A DNA stretch of 64,000 bases from Thalassotalea sp. HSM 43 (GCF_004752005.1 NZ_CP038493.1:1884302-1948301); one strand, 5' to 3'. Numbered from the stretch's first letter, positions 46,364 to 54,137 are shown. Numbers and translations are program-made. Notes: generated by a model from the sequence alone, not told the origin.

Positions 46364-46717
46364 CTACAGCTCATTTCGGCCATCAAACTGGATAATCGCA
46401 AGTTCTCGTGGTTCAAGATCATCAACACAACCTAAGTTAATACGATAATAACCTGGTTGCTCCGTTGTATCATGAAACGGGTAAACACCACAGGTTTTAC
46501 AAAAATAATGATTCACCTCCTCATCACCCCAATGATATATGGCAAGATTTGCTTTTTCAGACAGTAACTTAAAGTCACTAGGTGAGTAGCTTTGCTGCGA
46601 CATAATGGCATTTTTGCGCAAGCAAATTGAACAATTACACTGTAATGCTGTAGTGATCTCATCACTTTGAAATTCAAATTGAACAGCCTTGCAATGACAA
46701 CTTCCTTGATATTTCAT
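46364..46717 (-). CDS. GFA-family zinc protein
   Basis: 117 residues from the ATG at 46717, with GAGG upstream. Zinc ligands are CHC in GSCHCKA, CNCSICLR, and CKTCGVYPFH. Similar in layout to the GFA protein at 41536 but diverged. The biochemical role is not established for this subgroup. It lies 17 bp downstream of the polysaccharide deacetylase gene on the same strand. Confidence 0.88.
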   Translation of the reverse strand: MKYQGSCHCKAVQFEFQSDEITTALQCNCSICLRKNAIMSQQSYSPSDFKLLSEKANLAIYHWGDEEVNHYFCKTCGVYPFHDTTEQPGYYRINLGCVDDLEPRELAIIQFDGRNEL

Positions 46718-46734
46718 TTTAAACCTCATTGCTG

Positions 46735-47526
46735 TTACTTTTTCGCACCAGTTTTTTCGCTGTGCTTGATGATATTGATGTATGTGTCGACGTAGTATAT
46801 GTCGAGATTGCTGGCTAAATACTGCAGCATTTCCTCATGTGCTTGCTGACTAACCGCAGAATGATCGCCACCAACACCATGAAACAAAATGTTGAAGATT
46901 TGCGTGCCTTTATCGGCTTCTTGTTTAATACGTGCAATCAGTTTTTGCGCCGTAACGTTGTCGGGTGCCCACAACACAGCCGCACCATACGGCAGTTGTT
47001 CATGACCTTTTATGGCGACAAACATGGACTCGACATGGGGTAAGTAGTTTTCGCCGCTTACCTTTAGATCATTACACGGTGCGGTATAGGTGCGTTCGGT
47101 TTGACCATCAAGCGCCATCAGAAACCCGTTAGCAATGTTAATTTCGTCGATGATCTCGGCCAATTTATAGTTATCGAGGTTGTAGTAAGGTTTAACCCAG
47201 TCTCGGTTAGCAACCGAGGCACTGCATGGGTGGTATACAGTGTGGTTTCCAAGCTCATGGCCATCTTTTGCCACTTGTCGCCAATCAGCTAATCGCGAGA
47301 TAAAAGCCTTAGATGATAAGGTTGGATAAAAAGACGCTTTCAGACCGTATTTATTAAGCGCTGGTAGGGCATGATCCAATTGACTACTTAACGCGTCATC
47401 ATAGGACAAACTTATCGCCATGCGCTGATTTTTAGGCCAGCTGATATTTTCCAGTGCCAGTGTCTGCAAAGACAGAACAGACAATATTATTGCGATAACG
47501 CCGATAACCTTGTTGATAGTGTTCAT
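46735..47526 (-). CDS. Secreted polysaccharide deacetylase-family protein
   Basis: 263 residues with a signal peptide (about 24 residues ending TLALE). The NodB-homology start is AISLSYDDALSSQLD, with Asp-Asp as the metal/base pair, and LGNHTVYHPC supplies the H-x-x-x-H element. FNILFHGVGGDHS is the late His motif. The enzyme would remove acetyl groups from a chitin- or peptidoglycan-like polymer in the periplasm. The substrate is not predictable from sequence alone. Confidence 0.87.
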   Translation of the reverse strand: MNTINKVIGVIAIILSVLSLQTLALENISWPKNQRMAISLSYDDALSSQLDHALPALNKYGLKASFYPTLSSKAFISRLADWRQVAKDGHELGNHTVYHPCSASVANRDWVKPYYNLDNYKLAEIIDEINIANGFLMALDGQTERTYTAPCNDLKVSGENYLPHVESMFVAIKGHEQLPYGAAVLWAPDNVTAQKLIARIKQEADKGTQIFNILFHGVGGDHSAVSQQAHEEMLQYLASNLDIYYVDTYINIIKHSEKTGAKK

Positions 47527-47556
47527 GTGACTCCTATGTCTTAAGCGTCTATGTAA

Positions 47557-47667
47557 TTAGCGCAGTGATATATCCGCGGACTGACTCAATGAATAACCAC
47601 CTAAACAAACACCGACGAAATCTTCAATCTCTTTACCAGGAATGGTTTCGGTAGTTGAATAGATCAT
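47557..47667 (-). pseudogene. Truncated YbjQ-family gene
   Basis: 36 codons starting MIYSTTETIPGKEIEDFVGV, the invariant beginning of the YbjQ (UPF0145) family of about 105 residues, with AAGGAAG as RBS. The frame ends shortly after (stop at 47557), so two-thirds of the protein is missing. It lies between the polysaccharide deacetylase and the distal end of the integron array, so truncation by the array boundary is possible. Confidence 0.75.
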
Positions 47668-47719
47668 AGAACTTCCTTAAACATTTATAATCGATAAACC
47701 TTTGATAGATATTCTAAAT

Positions 47720-48064
47720 TCATTCAACTCGAACTAGCTGGATACTCATGAGGCCATTACCCTGCATCAACGTATCCTCATCTATAATTGTCCATACATC
47801 TTCAGATTCTTTGCCTTTGAATACAAGATAACTTTTTGAACCTGACTCGCGAACAAAAATGTCATCAAATTCTGTGCGTTTGCCTTGCGACTCGATGTAA
47901 TCAGCGCCAACCACAATTGATTCACTGCCTGCTATACCCGCAAAAGCGTTCAAAAACTCATTTGAAGAAACGGCCTTGCTCTGATATTCCCCTTCGTAGC
48001 CATGACCACAGCCAACAAGGGTTCCAATTAACGCCAATATTGACGCATATTTAATAAACTGCAT
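47720..48064 (-). CDS. Small lipoprotein, distal integron-array gene
   Basis: 114 residues. Signal with lipobox LVGC at MQFIKYASILALIGTLVGCG. The rest is a small beta-rich domain of no recognised family. It lies beyond the most degenerate attC-like site, and no site follows it, so it is either the last recognisable cassette gene or host DNA at the array end. Confidence 0.65.
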   Translation of the reverse strand: MQFIKYASILALIGTLVGCGHGYEGEYQSKAVSSNEFLNAFAGIAGSESIVVGADYIESQGKRTEFDDIFVRESGSKSYLVFKGKESEDVWTIIDEDTLMQGNGLMSIQLVRVE

Positions 48065-48100
48065 TAAATAATCCTGAGTAGAGTTGAGTAATTTGAAAAT

Positions 48101-48197
48101 TAGTACTCCTGTTAAGGAGCGGATAATATTTGGTTAAAATAACGAACGAAGTGAGAAAAAGCCAACAGTAAATTTTCTTGCTTTTTTAGCTTGTTAG
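48101..48197 (-). repeat. Degenerate attC site
   Basis: The region keeps the middle of the attC consensus (GGTTAAAATAACGAACGAAGTG, compare TATAATGTGAAGCGAAGCGGAA in the intact sites) and the GCTTGTTA end. The other core is changed to an ACTCCTGTTAAGGAG form without GCGTTA. It is probably inactive for recombination. Confidence 0.65.
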
Positions 48198-48574
48198 TTG
48201 GCACTTGAGCTACGTTGCCAAATTTGTTGTTGATTGCTAAATTTTAAAACCAAGTTATCAGCTTTTAGGCTAACTATTTCTAATTTTTGAGTGTGAACTT
48301 TTTTGAATAAAGTTGTATGGATGGTTAACGAATTATTAGCAATTAACCATGTTCCGCTAGTTGAATATGATTGAGCCTCACACCAACCGCTTTTGGTACA
48401 ACCATGCTCTTCTACTTCACAGTTGAAAGTACCATCATTTGCATAAGTACAGATTGACGTTTCTTTCCAGTCTTTGCCTTTTTCTACGTACTCCCAGGTA
48501 CCTAATACCAAATCACTTTCACTTGCATAAATTAGCGAAGGTAAAAATATGAGAATAAATGTGAAAAATTTGAT
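48194..48574 (-). CDS. Secreted protein of unknown function with ATC in the start position
   Basis: The continuous frame starts at an ATC codon 7 nt after a strong AAGGAG. Translated as Met, it opens a textbook signal peptide (KFFTFILIFLPSLIYA then SESD), giving 126 residues. No ATG, GTG or TTG occurs upstream in this frame; the next possible start (TTG at 48511) would delete the signal. The mature part (LGTWEYVEKGKDW...CTYANDGTFNCEVEEHGC) has four cysteines and a lipocalin-like LGTW start. Its stop codon overlaps the attC R'' end. Either a rare ATC start or a mutated ATG is present. Confidence 0.7.
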   Translation of the reverse strand: MKFFTFILIFLPSLIYASESDLVLGTWEYVEKGKDWKETSICTYANDGTFNCEVEEHGCTKSGWCEAQSYSTSGTWLIANNSLTIHTTLFKKVHTQKLEIVSLKADNLVLKFSNQQQIWQRSSSAN

Positions 48575-48595
48575 GGTAGAACTCCTTGTGCTAAT

Positions 48596-48618
48596 TAACG
48601 CCTCATTAGGCGCTACTT
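48596..48618 (-). repeat. Partial attC-like site
   Basis: Only an inverted CGCCTAATGAGGCGTTAATT element remains between the flanking genes. This fits one half of an attC (R' with its L' arm), without the large inner loop of the intact sites. The stop of the next gene lies inside it. Confidence 0.5.
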
Positions 48619-48954
48619 TGTAAACTCACCTTTTAGTAACTTACCATCAGCCAGATCAATTGTGCATGTATAGCCTGCAAAATTATTAACGACAACCTGA
48701 TGACCGTTTAAATCTAGACTAATAAAATGAACATAAGCATCTGTACTCTGAGTTGTAGGGTTTTCTGCTACCCATAAAATAGAGCCATCTTGTTTTATAC
48801 TATGGAAATTTCGTGCAACTGAGTTTTGGTTAAACTCCATGTAGTCGAAAATAACTAAAATGCATTGTTCGAATTCCTTGGCTTCCAAAATTGAGTATGG
48901 CAGCTCAACAATGTTTCCATTAATCTCGATTCTATTTTTATTAATCTGAACCAT
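48613..48954 (-). CDS. Cassette-encoded protein of unknown function
   Basis: 113 residues, soluble, with no signal peptide. Begins MVQINKNRIEINGNIVELPYSILEAKEFEQCILVIFDY; beta-rich, with no recognised family. The ATG lies 11 nt after the attC core GTTAGGC, without a clear ribosome site, as is common in integron cassettes. The stop lies in the partial attC. Confidence 0.75.
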   Translation of the reverse strand: MVQINKNRIEINGNIVELPYSILEAKEFEQCILVIFDYMEFNQNSVARNFHSIKQDGSILWVAENPTTQSTDAYVHFISLDLNGHQVVVNNFAGYTCTIDLADGKLLKGEFTK

Positions 48955-48964
48955 CGAGTACGCC

Positions 48965-49020
48965 TAACGCTTCAATAAGAGGCGCGCTTTAGGGGGTCCT
49001 TCTTGTTTGATTTGTTAAAT
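48965..49020 (-). repeat. attC site, short form
   Basis: On the minus strand it begins ATTTAAC (matches RYYYAAC) and ends GCGTTAGGC (matches GTTRRRY). An inverted CGCCTCTTATTGAAGCG arm precedes the end. It is about 56 bp, shorter than the three proximal sites and of different inner sequence, so it may come from another cassette pool. Confidence 0.8.
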
Positions 49021-49034
49021 AATGTTTTGGCATG

Positions 49035-49748
49035 CTATTTGTCTTTATCTAGTTCAATAGATATCTTTTCTGAAAGGCCATCAATTCTCATTACGACATC
49101 ATTAAATTCATGTATCTTTTCATCGACCAGTTTTATGGCAATTACAAATCTATTTGAGGTAATTTTGGTGAACGCTATATCTTGATTAATAATTTTTACA
49201 TTCTCAATATCAGTAATTTGGAGAATCGCTGGGGCTGTGTGAGTCATGACGACATTGGCCTGGGTTTGCTCAAGGCGCTCTATTATTTCATACGCACGCT
49301 CAATTTCTTGAAGATCATCAATAATCTTATTATTCTTTATATACTTTATTTCACCGCTGGAAACCAACGTTTGGTAAACATTACTGCTTCTTCTGAAGTC
49401 CCCATAATCTATTAACCGCAATAGGACACCGGCCAACTCATCACTTCTATCACGACTATTTCCATTAATTATATTTTTTCCAGAGATGAATGCTTTTTTT
49501 CTATCTGCCGCATCAGCTGCTTCTTCTTTTAATATCGCTCTATCCTCTGCCAATTGAGCTTTGATGGCTTGATAATATTGACGTTCGACCTCATTGGATT
49601 GTCGAGATATATTCATATTATTAAAATGAAGAGCTACAAGAATGCCGATTACTATCAAAATTATTTCTCCGATAGCATACATCAAATACTTGCTAATATT
49701 TCTTTCATTAAGAAGGCTAAACTTAATTTTTTTTAGCTTTGATAACAT
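49035..49748 (-). CDS. DUF6090-family membrane protein in cassette
   Basis: 237 residues. The N-terminal YLMYAIGEIILIVIGILVALHFNNMN helix is the DUF6090 signature, followed by a long charged, coiled-coil-like segment (RQYYQAIKAQLAEDRAILKEEAADAADRK). This family is abundant in Flavobacteria and other Bacteroidota. AT-rich codon use and the integron setting fit horizontal acquisition. Function unknown; there is one predicted membrane anchor. Confidence 0.82.
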   Translation of the reverse strand: MLSKLKKIKFSLLNERNISKYLMYAIGEIILIVIGILVALHFNNMNISRQSNEVERQYYQAIKAQLAEDRAILKEEAADAADRKKAFISGKNIINGNSRDRSDELAGVLLRLIDYGDFRRSSNVYQTLVSSGEIKYIKNNKIIDDLQEIERAYEIIERLEQTQANVVMTHTAPAILQITDIENVKIINQDIAFTKITSNRFVIAIKLVDEKIHEFNDVVMRIDGLSEKISIELDKDK

Positions 49749-49797
49749 TTAATTCAATCCAAATAAACGTTTTTAGAATTACTCGTAGTTGGGCATT

Positions 49798-49895
49798 TAA
49801 CGCCTCAATATGAGGCTTTTAATAATTGGTTATAATGTGAAGCGAAGCGGAACACTACCAACGGTTAAAATTCCTGCTTAATTGGCTTGTTATAA
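49798..49895 (-). repeat. attC site, full form
   Basis: About 98 bp. It ends with the GGCGTTAAAT core and starts ATAACAAGCC on the minus strand. The middle TATAATGTGAAGCGAAGCGGAA is shared with the two sites to its right. Confidence 0.9.
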
Positions 49896-49900
49896 GTAAA

Positions 49901-50122
49901 TTAGTCACTTACCGCTATTTTTTCTTGAGAAACGTCATTTTTTAAAACGAGAATAGCGATATAAACTAAACCTAATGGTGGAATCAAAGATAAGAGAACA
50001 CCAATAAAAGTCGCTAATTTTGGTGTTTGAGTTTTTCTCTTTCCCAGATAAAAGCTTAATGCTCCCACAACAATAATTGAAATGAGGATTATCTCGCCTA
50101 TTAATGTTGCATTGATATTCAT
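49901..50122 (-). CDS. Small two-helix cassette protein
   Basis: 73 residues from the ATG at 50122, which has AAGGGAG 8 nt upstream; a longer frame runs into the neighbouring attC site. Two membrane helices (ATLIGEIILISIIVVGALSFYLG and ATFIGVLLSLIPPLGLVYIAILVL). No family recognised. Small membrane proteins are common in chromosomal integron cassettes. Confidence 0.75.
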   Translation of the reverse strand: MNINATLIGEIILISIIVVGALSFYLGKRKTQTPKLATFIGVLLSLIPPLGLVYIAILVLKNDVSQEKIAVSD

Positions 50123-50142
50123 GACATAACTCCCTTTACTTA

Positions 50143-50240
50143 TAACGCCCAAATAAGGGGCTGATAATTGTTGGCTATAATGTGCAGCGAAGCGGAACCG
50201 AGCCAACTGTTAGCAGTCCCGCTTAATTTGCTTTGTTATA
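50143..50240 (-). repeat. attC site, full form
   Basis: About 98 bp, with TAACGCCC at the left and GTTATA at the right. The middle (GGCTATAATGTGCAGCGAAGCGGAACC) closely matches the other proximal sites. The stop of the gene at 50236-50493 overlaps its right end. Confidence 0.92.
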
Positions 50241-50493
50241 TGGCTATGTTAAACAAATGCTCTGGAATTATGGTTAGCAGTAGTACAACCATCATTGAGG
50301 ATATTAATAATTTAACAGCCAACTTTTTATCTTGTTTAAGACTTTCAATTGAACTTACGAAATTAGGTTCATTTGATTTTATACGCAGATCATAAAAGCT
50401 ACATGCCAATGCATAGCAAAAGTAGATAGTAGCCAATAACCAAGCACAAATCCCAATATAGTAAAATGCTTGGATGTATTGATCTTGTCTCAA
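50236..50493 (-). CDS. Small two-helix cassette protein
   Basis: 85 residues from a TTG with AGGTG 6 nt upstream. Helices are YYIGICAWLLATIYFCYALAC and LAVKLLISSMMVVLLLTIIP. Its TAA stop is formed within ATATAAC of the attC. No known family. Confidence 0.75.
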   Translation of the reverse strand: MRQDQYIQAFYYIGICAWLLATIYFCYALACSFYDLRIKSNEPNFVSSIESLKQDKKLAVKLLISSMMVVLLLTIIPEHLFNIAI

Positions 50494-50520
50494 ATTTACA
50501 CCTTTCCCTGCTTAGCCATA

Positions 50521-50616
50521 TAACGCCGCAATAAGCGGAGAGTAATAGTTTGCTATAATGTGAAACGAAGTGGAACCGAGCAAACTGTTACGAATCCGAC
50601 TTTATTGCCTTGTTAT
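50521..50616 (-). repeat. attC site, full form, nearest intI
   Basis: About 96 bp. TAACGCC on the left (core GGCGTTATAT on the minus strand), GTTATA on the right, with the shared inner TATAATGTGAAACGAAGTGGAACC. The adjacent gene is translated about 30 nt into it. Confidence 0.93.
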
Positions 50617-51022
50617 ATTCTATTGGGTAAATGACCTCAATACCGCATTCTGCTCCATATGATCCAGTAACGTAGCTATCGGAAGATAAATCTGCACTAA
50701 TCGAGTATGAAACAAAAACTTTATTATCTTCTTGGGTGGTTGCTAAGGGAATTAATAATTCAGGTTTGTCCCAATTATTCCCTTTTAATAGCAACGCACC
50801 ATGAAATTTTTTGCCTTCAACTTTCGTTGGAAAGCTAACAGTAACAAAAAAATCAGAGCCGTATGCATCAACCGTAATGTTGATTAAGTCTTGATATTCA
50901 TCGCTCCACTTTTTTAAGTCATCCTTAGCGACATAACAAGAGCTTGAATAACTTGAAGCACTATATAAAGCAAAAAATAGTAATAAGGCAAATCTTCTCA
51001 ATTGTTGCACCAAACTCTGCAT
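50588..51022 (-). CDS. First-cassette secreted protein of unknown function
   Basis: 144 residues from the ATG at 51022, which lies 4 nt after the probable attI/cassette core (GTTATAT, 51026-51032). Signal peptide QLRRFALLLFFALYSASSYS. The mature part has cysteines in SSSCYV and AECGIEV. The last residues (EYNKAIKSDS) are encoded by the attC R''/L'' arm, and the stop lies inside the attC. No family recognised. The absence of an obvious ribosome site suggests translation relies on attI leader sequence. Confidence 0.72.
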   Translation of the reverse strand: MQSLVQQLRRFALLLFFALYSASSYSSSCYVAKDDLKKWSDEYQDLINITVDAYGSDFFVTVSFPTKVEGKKFHGALLLKGNNWDKPELLIPLATTQEDNKVFVSYSISADLSSDSYVTGSYGAECGIEVIYPIEYNKAIKSDS

Positions 51023-51252
51023 AGAATATAACAGTTTATTAGATGGCAAAATTCCATGTTTGCACGGGGGATAATTCCATCTATGTTTTGAAAGTAACAC
51101 TTTACCTTTAATACTGCCCTTGTTTCAACATGTTAGGGGGTTGAATCCTTTCACCTTGGTGAAAGGCGGAAATTTTCCATGTTTCACGCATTTCTCGTTT
51201 TTTGCTGGTTGTCGCTATACTTTTAATTAAATTTATTAATCAGGTATCAAGG
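51023..51252. promoter_or_regulatory. attI and intI promoter region
   Basis: A 230-bp gap between the first cassette and intI. The likely recombination core is GTTATAT on the minus strand (51026-51032). A near-identical TTCCATGTTT(G)CACG element occurs at 51052-51066 and 51175-51188, possibly integrase-binding direct repeats. A 9-bp inverted repeat CCTTTCACC/GGTGAAAGG with a two-base loop lies at 51147-51166. I did not find a clear LexA box. Confidence 0.55.
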
Positions 51253-52218
51253 ATGAAATCTGCTTTCTTAAAGCAAGTGTCTCGCCATATGTGGGCACGT
51301 CGCTATTCTAAAAAAACCATTGAAGCTTATTTGTATTGGATTCGTGGCTTTATTATTTTTCATGGTATGCAACACCCGCGCGATCTGCATGACGTTGAGG
51401 TTGAGCGGTTCTTGTCTTATTTGTCGAACAATCGCCATGTGGCACCACGCACACAAGCAATCGCGCTTAATGCCTTGGTGTATTTGTATAAGGACATCGT
51501 CGAAAAACCGTTAACATTGGACTTAAATTTTAATCGTTCGTGCAATCAATCAAAATTACCTACGGTATTAACCAGGCAGGAAGTTGTGGCGTTTTTTCGG
51601 GCGCTTTCACCACGCTATAGCCTGCATTGCCAGTTATTATATGGCAGTGGTTTGCGGCTAATGGAGTTGGTTCGACTCAGAGTTCAAGACATCGATTTTG
51701 ATTATTATTCGGTACAGGTATGGAATGGTAAAGGTGGCAAACATCGCAGAGTTACCCTTGCCAAAGAGTTGGTTCGGCCGTTAAAGCAGCAAATTGAGGC
51801 GGTGCGATTAAAGTTTAATTTAGACCAAAACAATATCGACTTTGCTGGTGTTTGGTTGCCCCATGCGTTAGTGAAAAAATACCCTAGAGCAGCCAAGGAG
51901 TTTCGCTGGCAGTTTTTATTTCCGTCAACTAGGTTAAGCACCGATCCTGAGCAAGGGGTTTTGCGCCGTCATCATATCGATGCCAGCTGCATTCAAAAGG
52001 CGGTTAGGGCAGCGGCCAATAATGCCGCATTGGAGAAAAAGGTGACATGTCATACCCTGCGCCATTCTTTTGCCACCCATTTGTTAGAACGCGGCGCAGA
52101 TATTCGTACCGTGCAAGAGCAACTCGGTCACAGCGATGTGCGCACCACACAGATATATACCCATGTCATTGATAGGGGCGCCAGTGGAGTGCTTAGCCCG
52201 TTATCAGATCTACTTTAG
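51253..52218 (+). CDS. intI: Integron integrase
   Basis: 321 residues from the ATG at 51253 (AGG about 8 nt upstream). Tyrosine recombinase with an N-terminal SAM-like domain and the catalytic set Arg in GSGLRLMELVRLR, Lys in GKGGKHR, His/Arg in CHTLRHSFATHLL, His in LGHSD and Tyr in TTQIYTH. The IntI-specific extra segment (FAGVWLPHALVKKYPRAAKEFRWQFLFPS) lies between them and separates IntI from XerC/D. It recombines attC with attI sites using single-stranded attC hairpins. The gene faces away from the cassettes, and its stop is one base from the stop of yaiI. Confidence 0.96.
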   Translation: MKSAFLKQVSRHMWARRYSKKTIEAYLYWIRGFIIFHGMQHPRDLHDVEVERFLSYLSNNRHVAPRTQAIALNALVYLYKDIVEKPLTLDLNFNRSCNQSKLPTVLTRQEVVAFFRALSPRYSLHCQLLYGSGLRLMELVRLRVQDIDFDYYSVQVWNGKGGKHRRVTLAKELVRPLKQQIEAVRLKFNLDQNNIDFAGVWLPHALVKKYPRAAKEFRWQFLFPSTRLSTDPEQGVLRRHHIDASCIQKAVRAAANNAALEKKVTCHTLRHSFATHLLERGADIRTVQEQLGHSDVRTTQIYTHVIDRGASGVLSPLSDLL

Positions 52219-52219
52219 G

Positions 52220-52666
52220 CTAGCTATGTTGCTGCAAATAACGATCGAGATGATCGGCAAAGGCCTTTTTGTCGCTGGCATTTAGCGGCGGTGGCCCTGA
52301 AGTTTGCACGCCACTGGCACGCATGGTGTCCAAAAAGTCGCGAATATTTAGGCGCGATTTGATGTTGGCCTTGGTAAATAATTCACCTCGAGGGCTAAGG
52401 GCGGTAGCCCCTTTGTCGATCACTTCATCAGCCAGCGGAATGTCACTGGTGATCACCAAATCATTGGCTTGTACACGTTTAACAATTTCGTCATCAGCGA
52501 CATCAAAGCCAGCACTGACTTGCACGCTGGATATGTATTTTGATGGTGGTGTTTTCAAATAATGATTGGCCAACAAAGTCAGCTGTATTTGTCGTCGGTC
52601 AGCGGCGCGAAATAATATCTCTTTAATCGCTACCGGGCAGGCATCAGCATCAACCCAAATCGCCAT
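52220..52666 (-). CDS. yaiI: YaiI/YqxD family protein (DUF188, PIN-like)
   Basis: 148 residues. [17 protein letters not shown] is the conserved start, with [23 protein letters not shown] following, both characteristic of UPF0178 proteins with a PIN-like nuclease fold. Function is unknown; it is conserved in many bacteria. It follows the glmU terminator and has AAGGAGCC as ribosome site. Confidence 0.93.
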   Translation of the reverse strand: MAIWVDADACPVAIKEILFRAADRRQIQLTLLANHYLKTPPSKYISSVQVSAGFDVADDEIVKRVQANDLVITSDIPLADEVIDKGATALSPRGELFTKANIKSRLNIRDFLDTMRASGVQTSGPPPLNASDKKAFADHLDRYLQQHS

Positions 52667-52682
52667 ATCTGGCTCCTTAAAA

Positions 52683-52706
52683 AAAGACCAGCAATTGCCG
52701 GTCTTT
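52683..52706 (-). terminator. Rho-independent terminator of glmU
   Basis: On the minus strand, AAAGACCGGCAATTGC with GGTCTTT forms the stem (one mismatch) and ends in TTTTTTT. It lies 12 bp beyond the glmU stop and just before the yaiI ribosome site. Confidence 0.85.
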
Positions 52707-52717
52707 ATACGCTATTA

Positions 52718-54076
52718 CTATTTTTTAGTCGGGCGTGGCCAACTTTGAATATTACGCTGCTTGGCACGGGCAACAGCCAAGGCATCATCTTCAACGTCTT
52801 TGGCAATGGTCGAACCGGCGCCAGTGGTTGCCATTTCACCTATGGTTACTGGCGCCACAAGTGACGCATTTGAACCAATAAAGGCACCATCTTTAATGAT
52901 GGTTTTTGATTTATTAACGCCATCGTAGTTACAGGTGATGGTACCAGCACCAATATTGACATTCTTACCCACCTCGGTATCACCAAGGTAGGTTAGGTGA
53001 CCCGCTTTCGAGCCTTCGCCCATGGTGGTTTTCTTCATTTCAACAAAGTTGCCAACATGAGAGTCAGGCTTCATTTCGCTACCTGGGCGAATGCGCGCAA
53101 ATGGCCCCACTGAACAGCCTTCACCAATAACCGCATTCTCGACAATGGTGTTTGGCTTGATAACCGCACCTTGTTTGATATGGGAGTTAATGATGATGCT
53201 ATTGGCACCAATTTGTACATTATCAGCTAAGGTAACATTGCCTTCGAAAATACAGTTTACATCGATGTCGACTTCGGTGCCGACACTCAAGGTGCCACGC
53301 ACATCAATGCGGCTTGGGTCACGCAAGCTGGCACCGGCGATCATCAACGCTTCGGCCTGACGGGCTTGATAGGCGCGCTCTAAATTCGCCAATTGCACTC
53401 GGTTATTGGCACCTTCTACTTCAATTTCAGTGTCTGGGTGCGCTGTTGCAATGCTTTTGCCTTCAGAATGCGCCATGGCAATGATGTCGGTTAGGTAGTA
53501 TTCGCCTTGGGCGTTGTCGTTCGACAAATTACCTAACCAGCGTTTTAAGTCGCCGCCATTGGCAAGCAAGATACCGGTGTTACATTCATCAATAAGTAAT
53601 TGCTCAGGGTTAGCGTCTTTTTGTTCAACAATGCCAACCACTTCGCCATTTAGGCGAACAATACGGCCATAGCCAGTTGGGTTGTTAAGCTTAACGGTCA
53701 ATAACCCCATGCCATCATCTGGTTTCGCAGCAATCAATTTCTCTAAGGTAGAGACCTTCGTTAATGGCACGTCACCGTACAATACCAAAACGTCTTCGTC
53801 GTCTTTAACAAATGGTGATGCCATATCAACCGCATGACCGGTTCCAAGCTGATCAGCTTGTTCAACAAAGGTCAAATCATCGCCGTTTATTTGCGCTTTT
53901 AACACCTCGCCGCCAAAACCATATACGAGGTAAATGTTATCGGCGTCTACCGCTCGGGCTGAGTCAATAACGTGCTCGACCATGGATTGATGCGCTACTT
54001 TGTGCAGCACTTTTGGAAGTGAAGAGCGCATGCGGGTACCTTTACCCGCAGCAAGGATAACGACTGAAAGTGACAT
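52718..54076 (-). CDS. glmU: Bifunctional N-acetylglucosamine-1-phosphate uridyltransferase / glucosamine-1-phosphate acetyltransferase
   Basis: 452 residues, the normal GlmU size. The pyrophosphorylase domain opens [19 protein letters not shown] (residues 7-25), with LYGDVPL holding a metal Asp. The C-terminal left-handed beta-helix acetyltransferase domain contains [26 protein letters not shown] and [11 protein letters not shown]. It makes UDP-GlcNAc for peptidoglycan and LPS in the cytoplasm. In many relatives it adjoins atpC, but no ATP synthase genes are seen here. Confidence 0.97.
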   Translation of the reverse strand: MSLSVVILAAGKGTRMRSSLPKVLHKVAHQSMVEHVIDSARAVDADNIYLVYGFGGEVLKAQINGDDLTFVEQADQLGTGHAVDMASPFVKDDEDVLVLYGDVPLTKVSTLEKLIAAKPDDGMGLLTVKLNNPTGYGRIVRLNGEVVGIVEQKDANPEQLLIDECNTGILLANGGDLKRWLGNLSNDNAQGEYYLTDIIAMAHSEGKSIATAHPDTEIEVEGANNRVQLANLERAYQARQAEALMIAGASLRDPSRIDVRGTLSVGTEVDIDVNCIFEGNVTLADNVQIGANSIIINSHIKQGAVIKPNTIVENAVIGEGCSVGPFARIRPGSEMKPDSHVGNFVEMKKTTMGEGSKAGHLTYLGDTEVGKNVNIGAGTITCNYDGVNKSKTIIKDGAFIGSNASLVAPVTIGEMATTGAGSTIAKDVEDDALAVARAKQRNIQSWPRPTKK

Positions 54077-54137
54077 TGATTGATCCGTTTATTGTTATAT
54101 CTGGCCTTATTTTACTCGTTGGTGCCGTTAATTTCTA

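Larger units (their letters stand above)
48101..52218. mobile_element. Chromosomal integron: integrase, attI region and cassette array
   Basis: IntI lies on the plus strand at the right. At least five attC sites or attC remnants alternate with minus-strand genes to its left. The cassettes have one gene each, mostly without a close ribosome site, with stop codons that overlap or abut the attC sites. The first three sites are alike, about 97 bp; the next is a short form; the last two are partial or degenerate. This is the layout of a sedentary chromosomal integron rather than a class 1-3 mobile one. Confidence 0.93.

Noticed and set aside
47720-50616. Spaced similar repeats suggesting a CRISPR array
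   Set aside because: The repeats are about 97 bp, separated by whole genes, and end in GTTRRRY-type cores beside an IntI gene, so they are attC sites.
51182-51252. LexA box in front of intI
   Set aside because: No CTGT-N8-ACAG-like site found by eye in the intI leader, so SOS control is not claimed.
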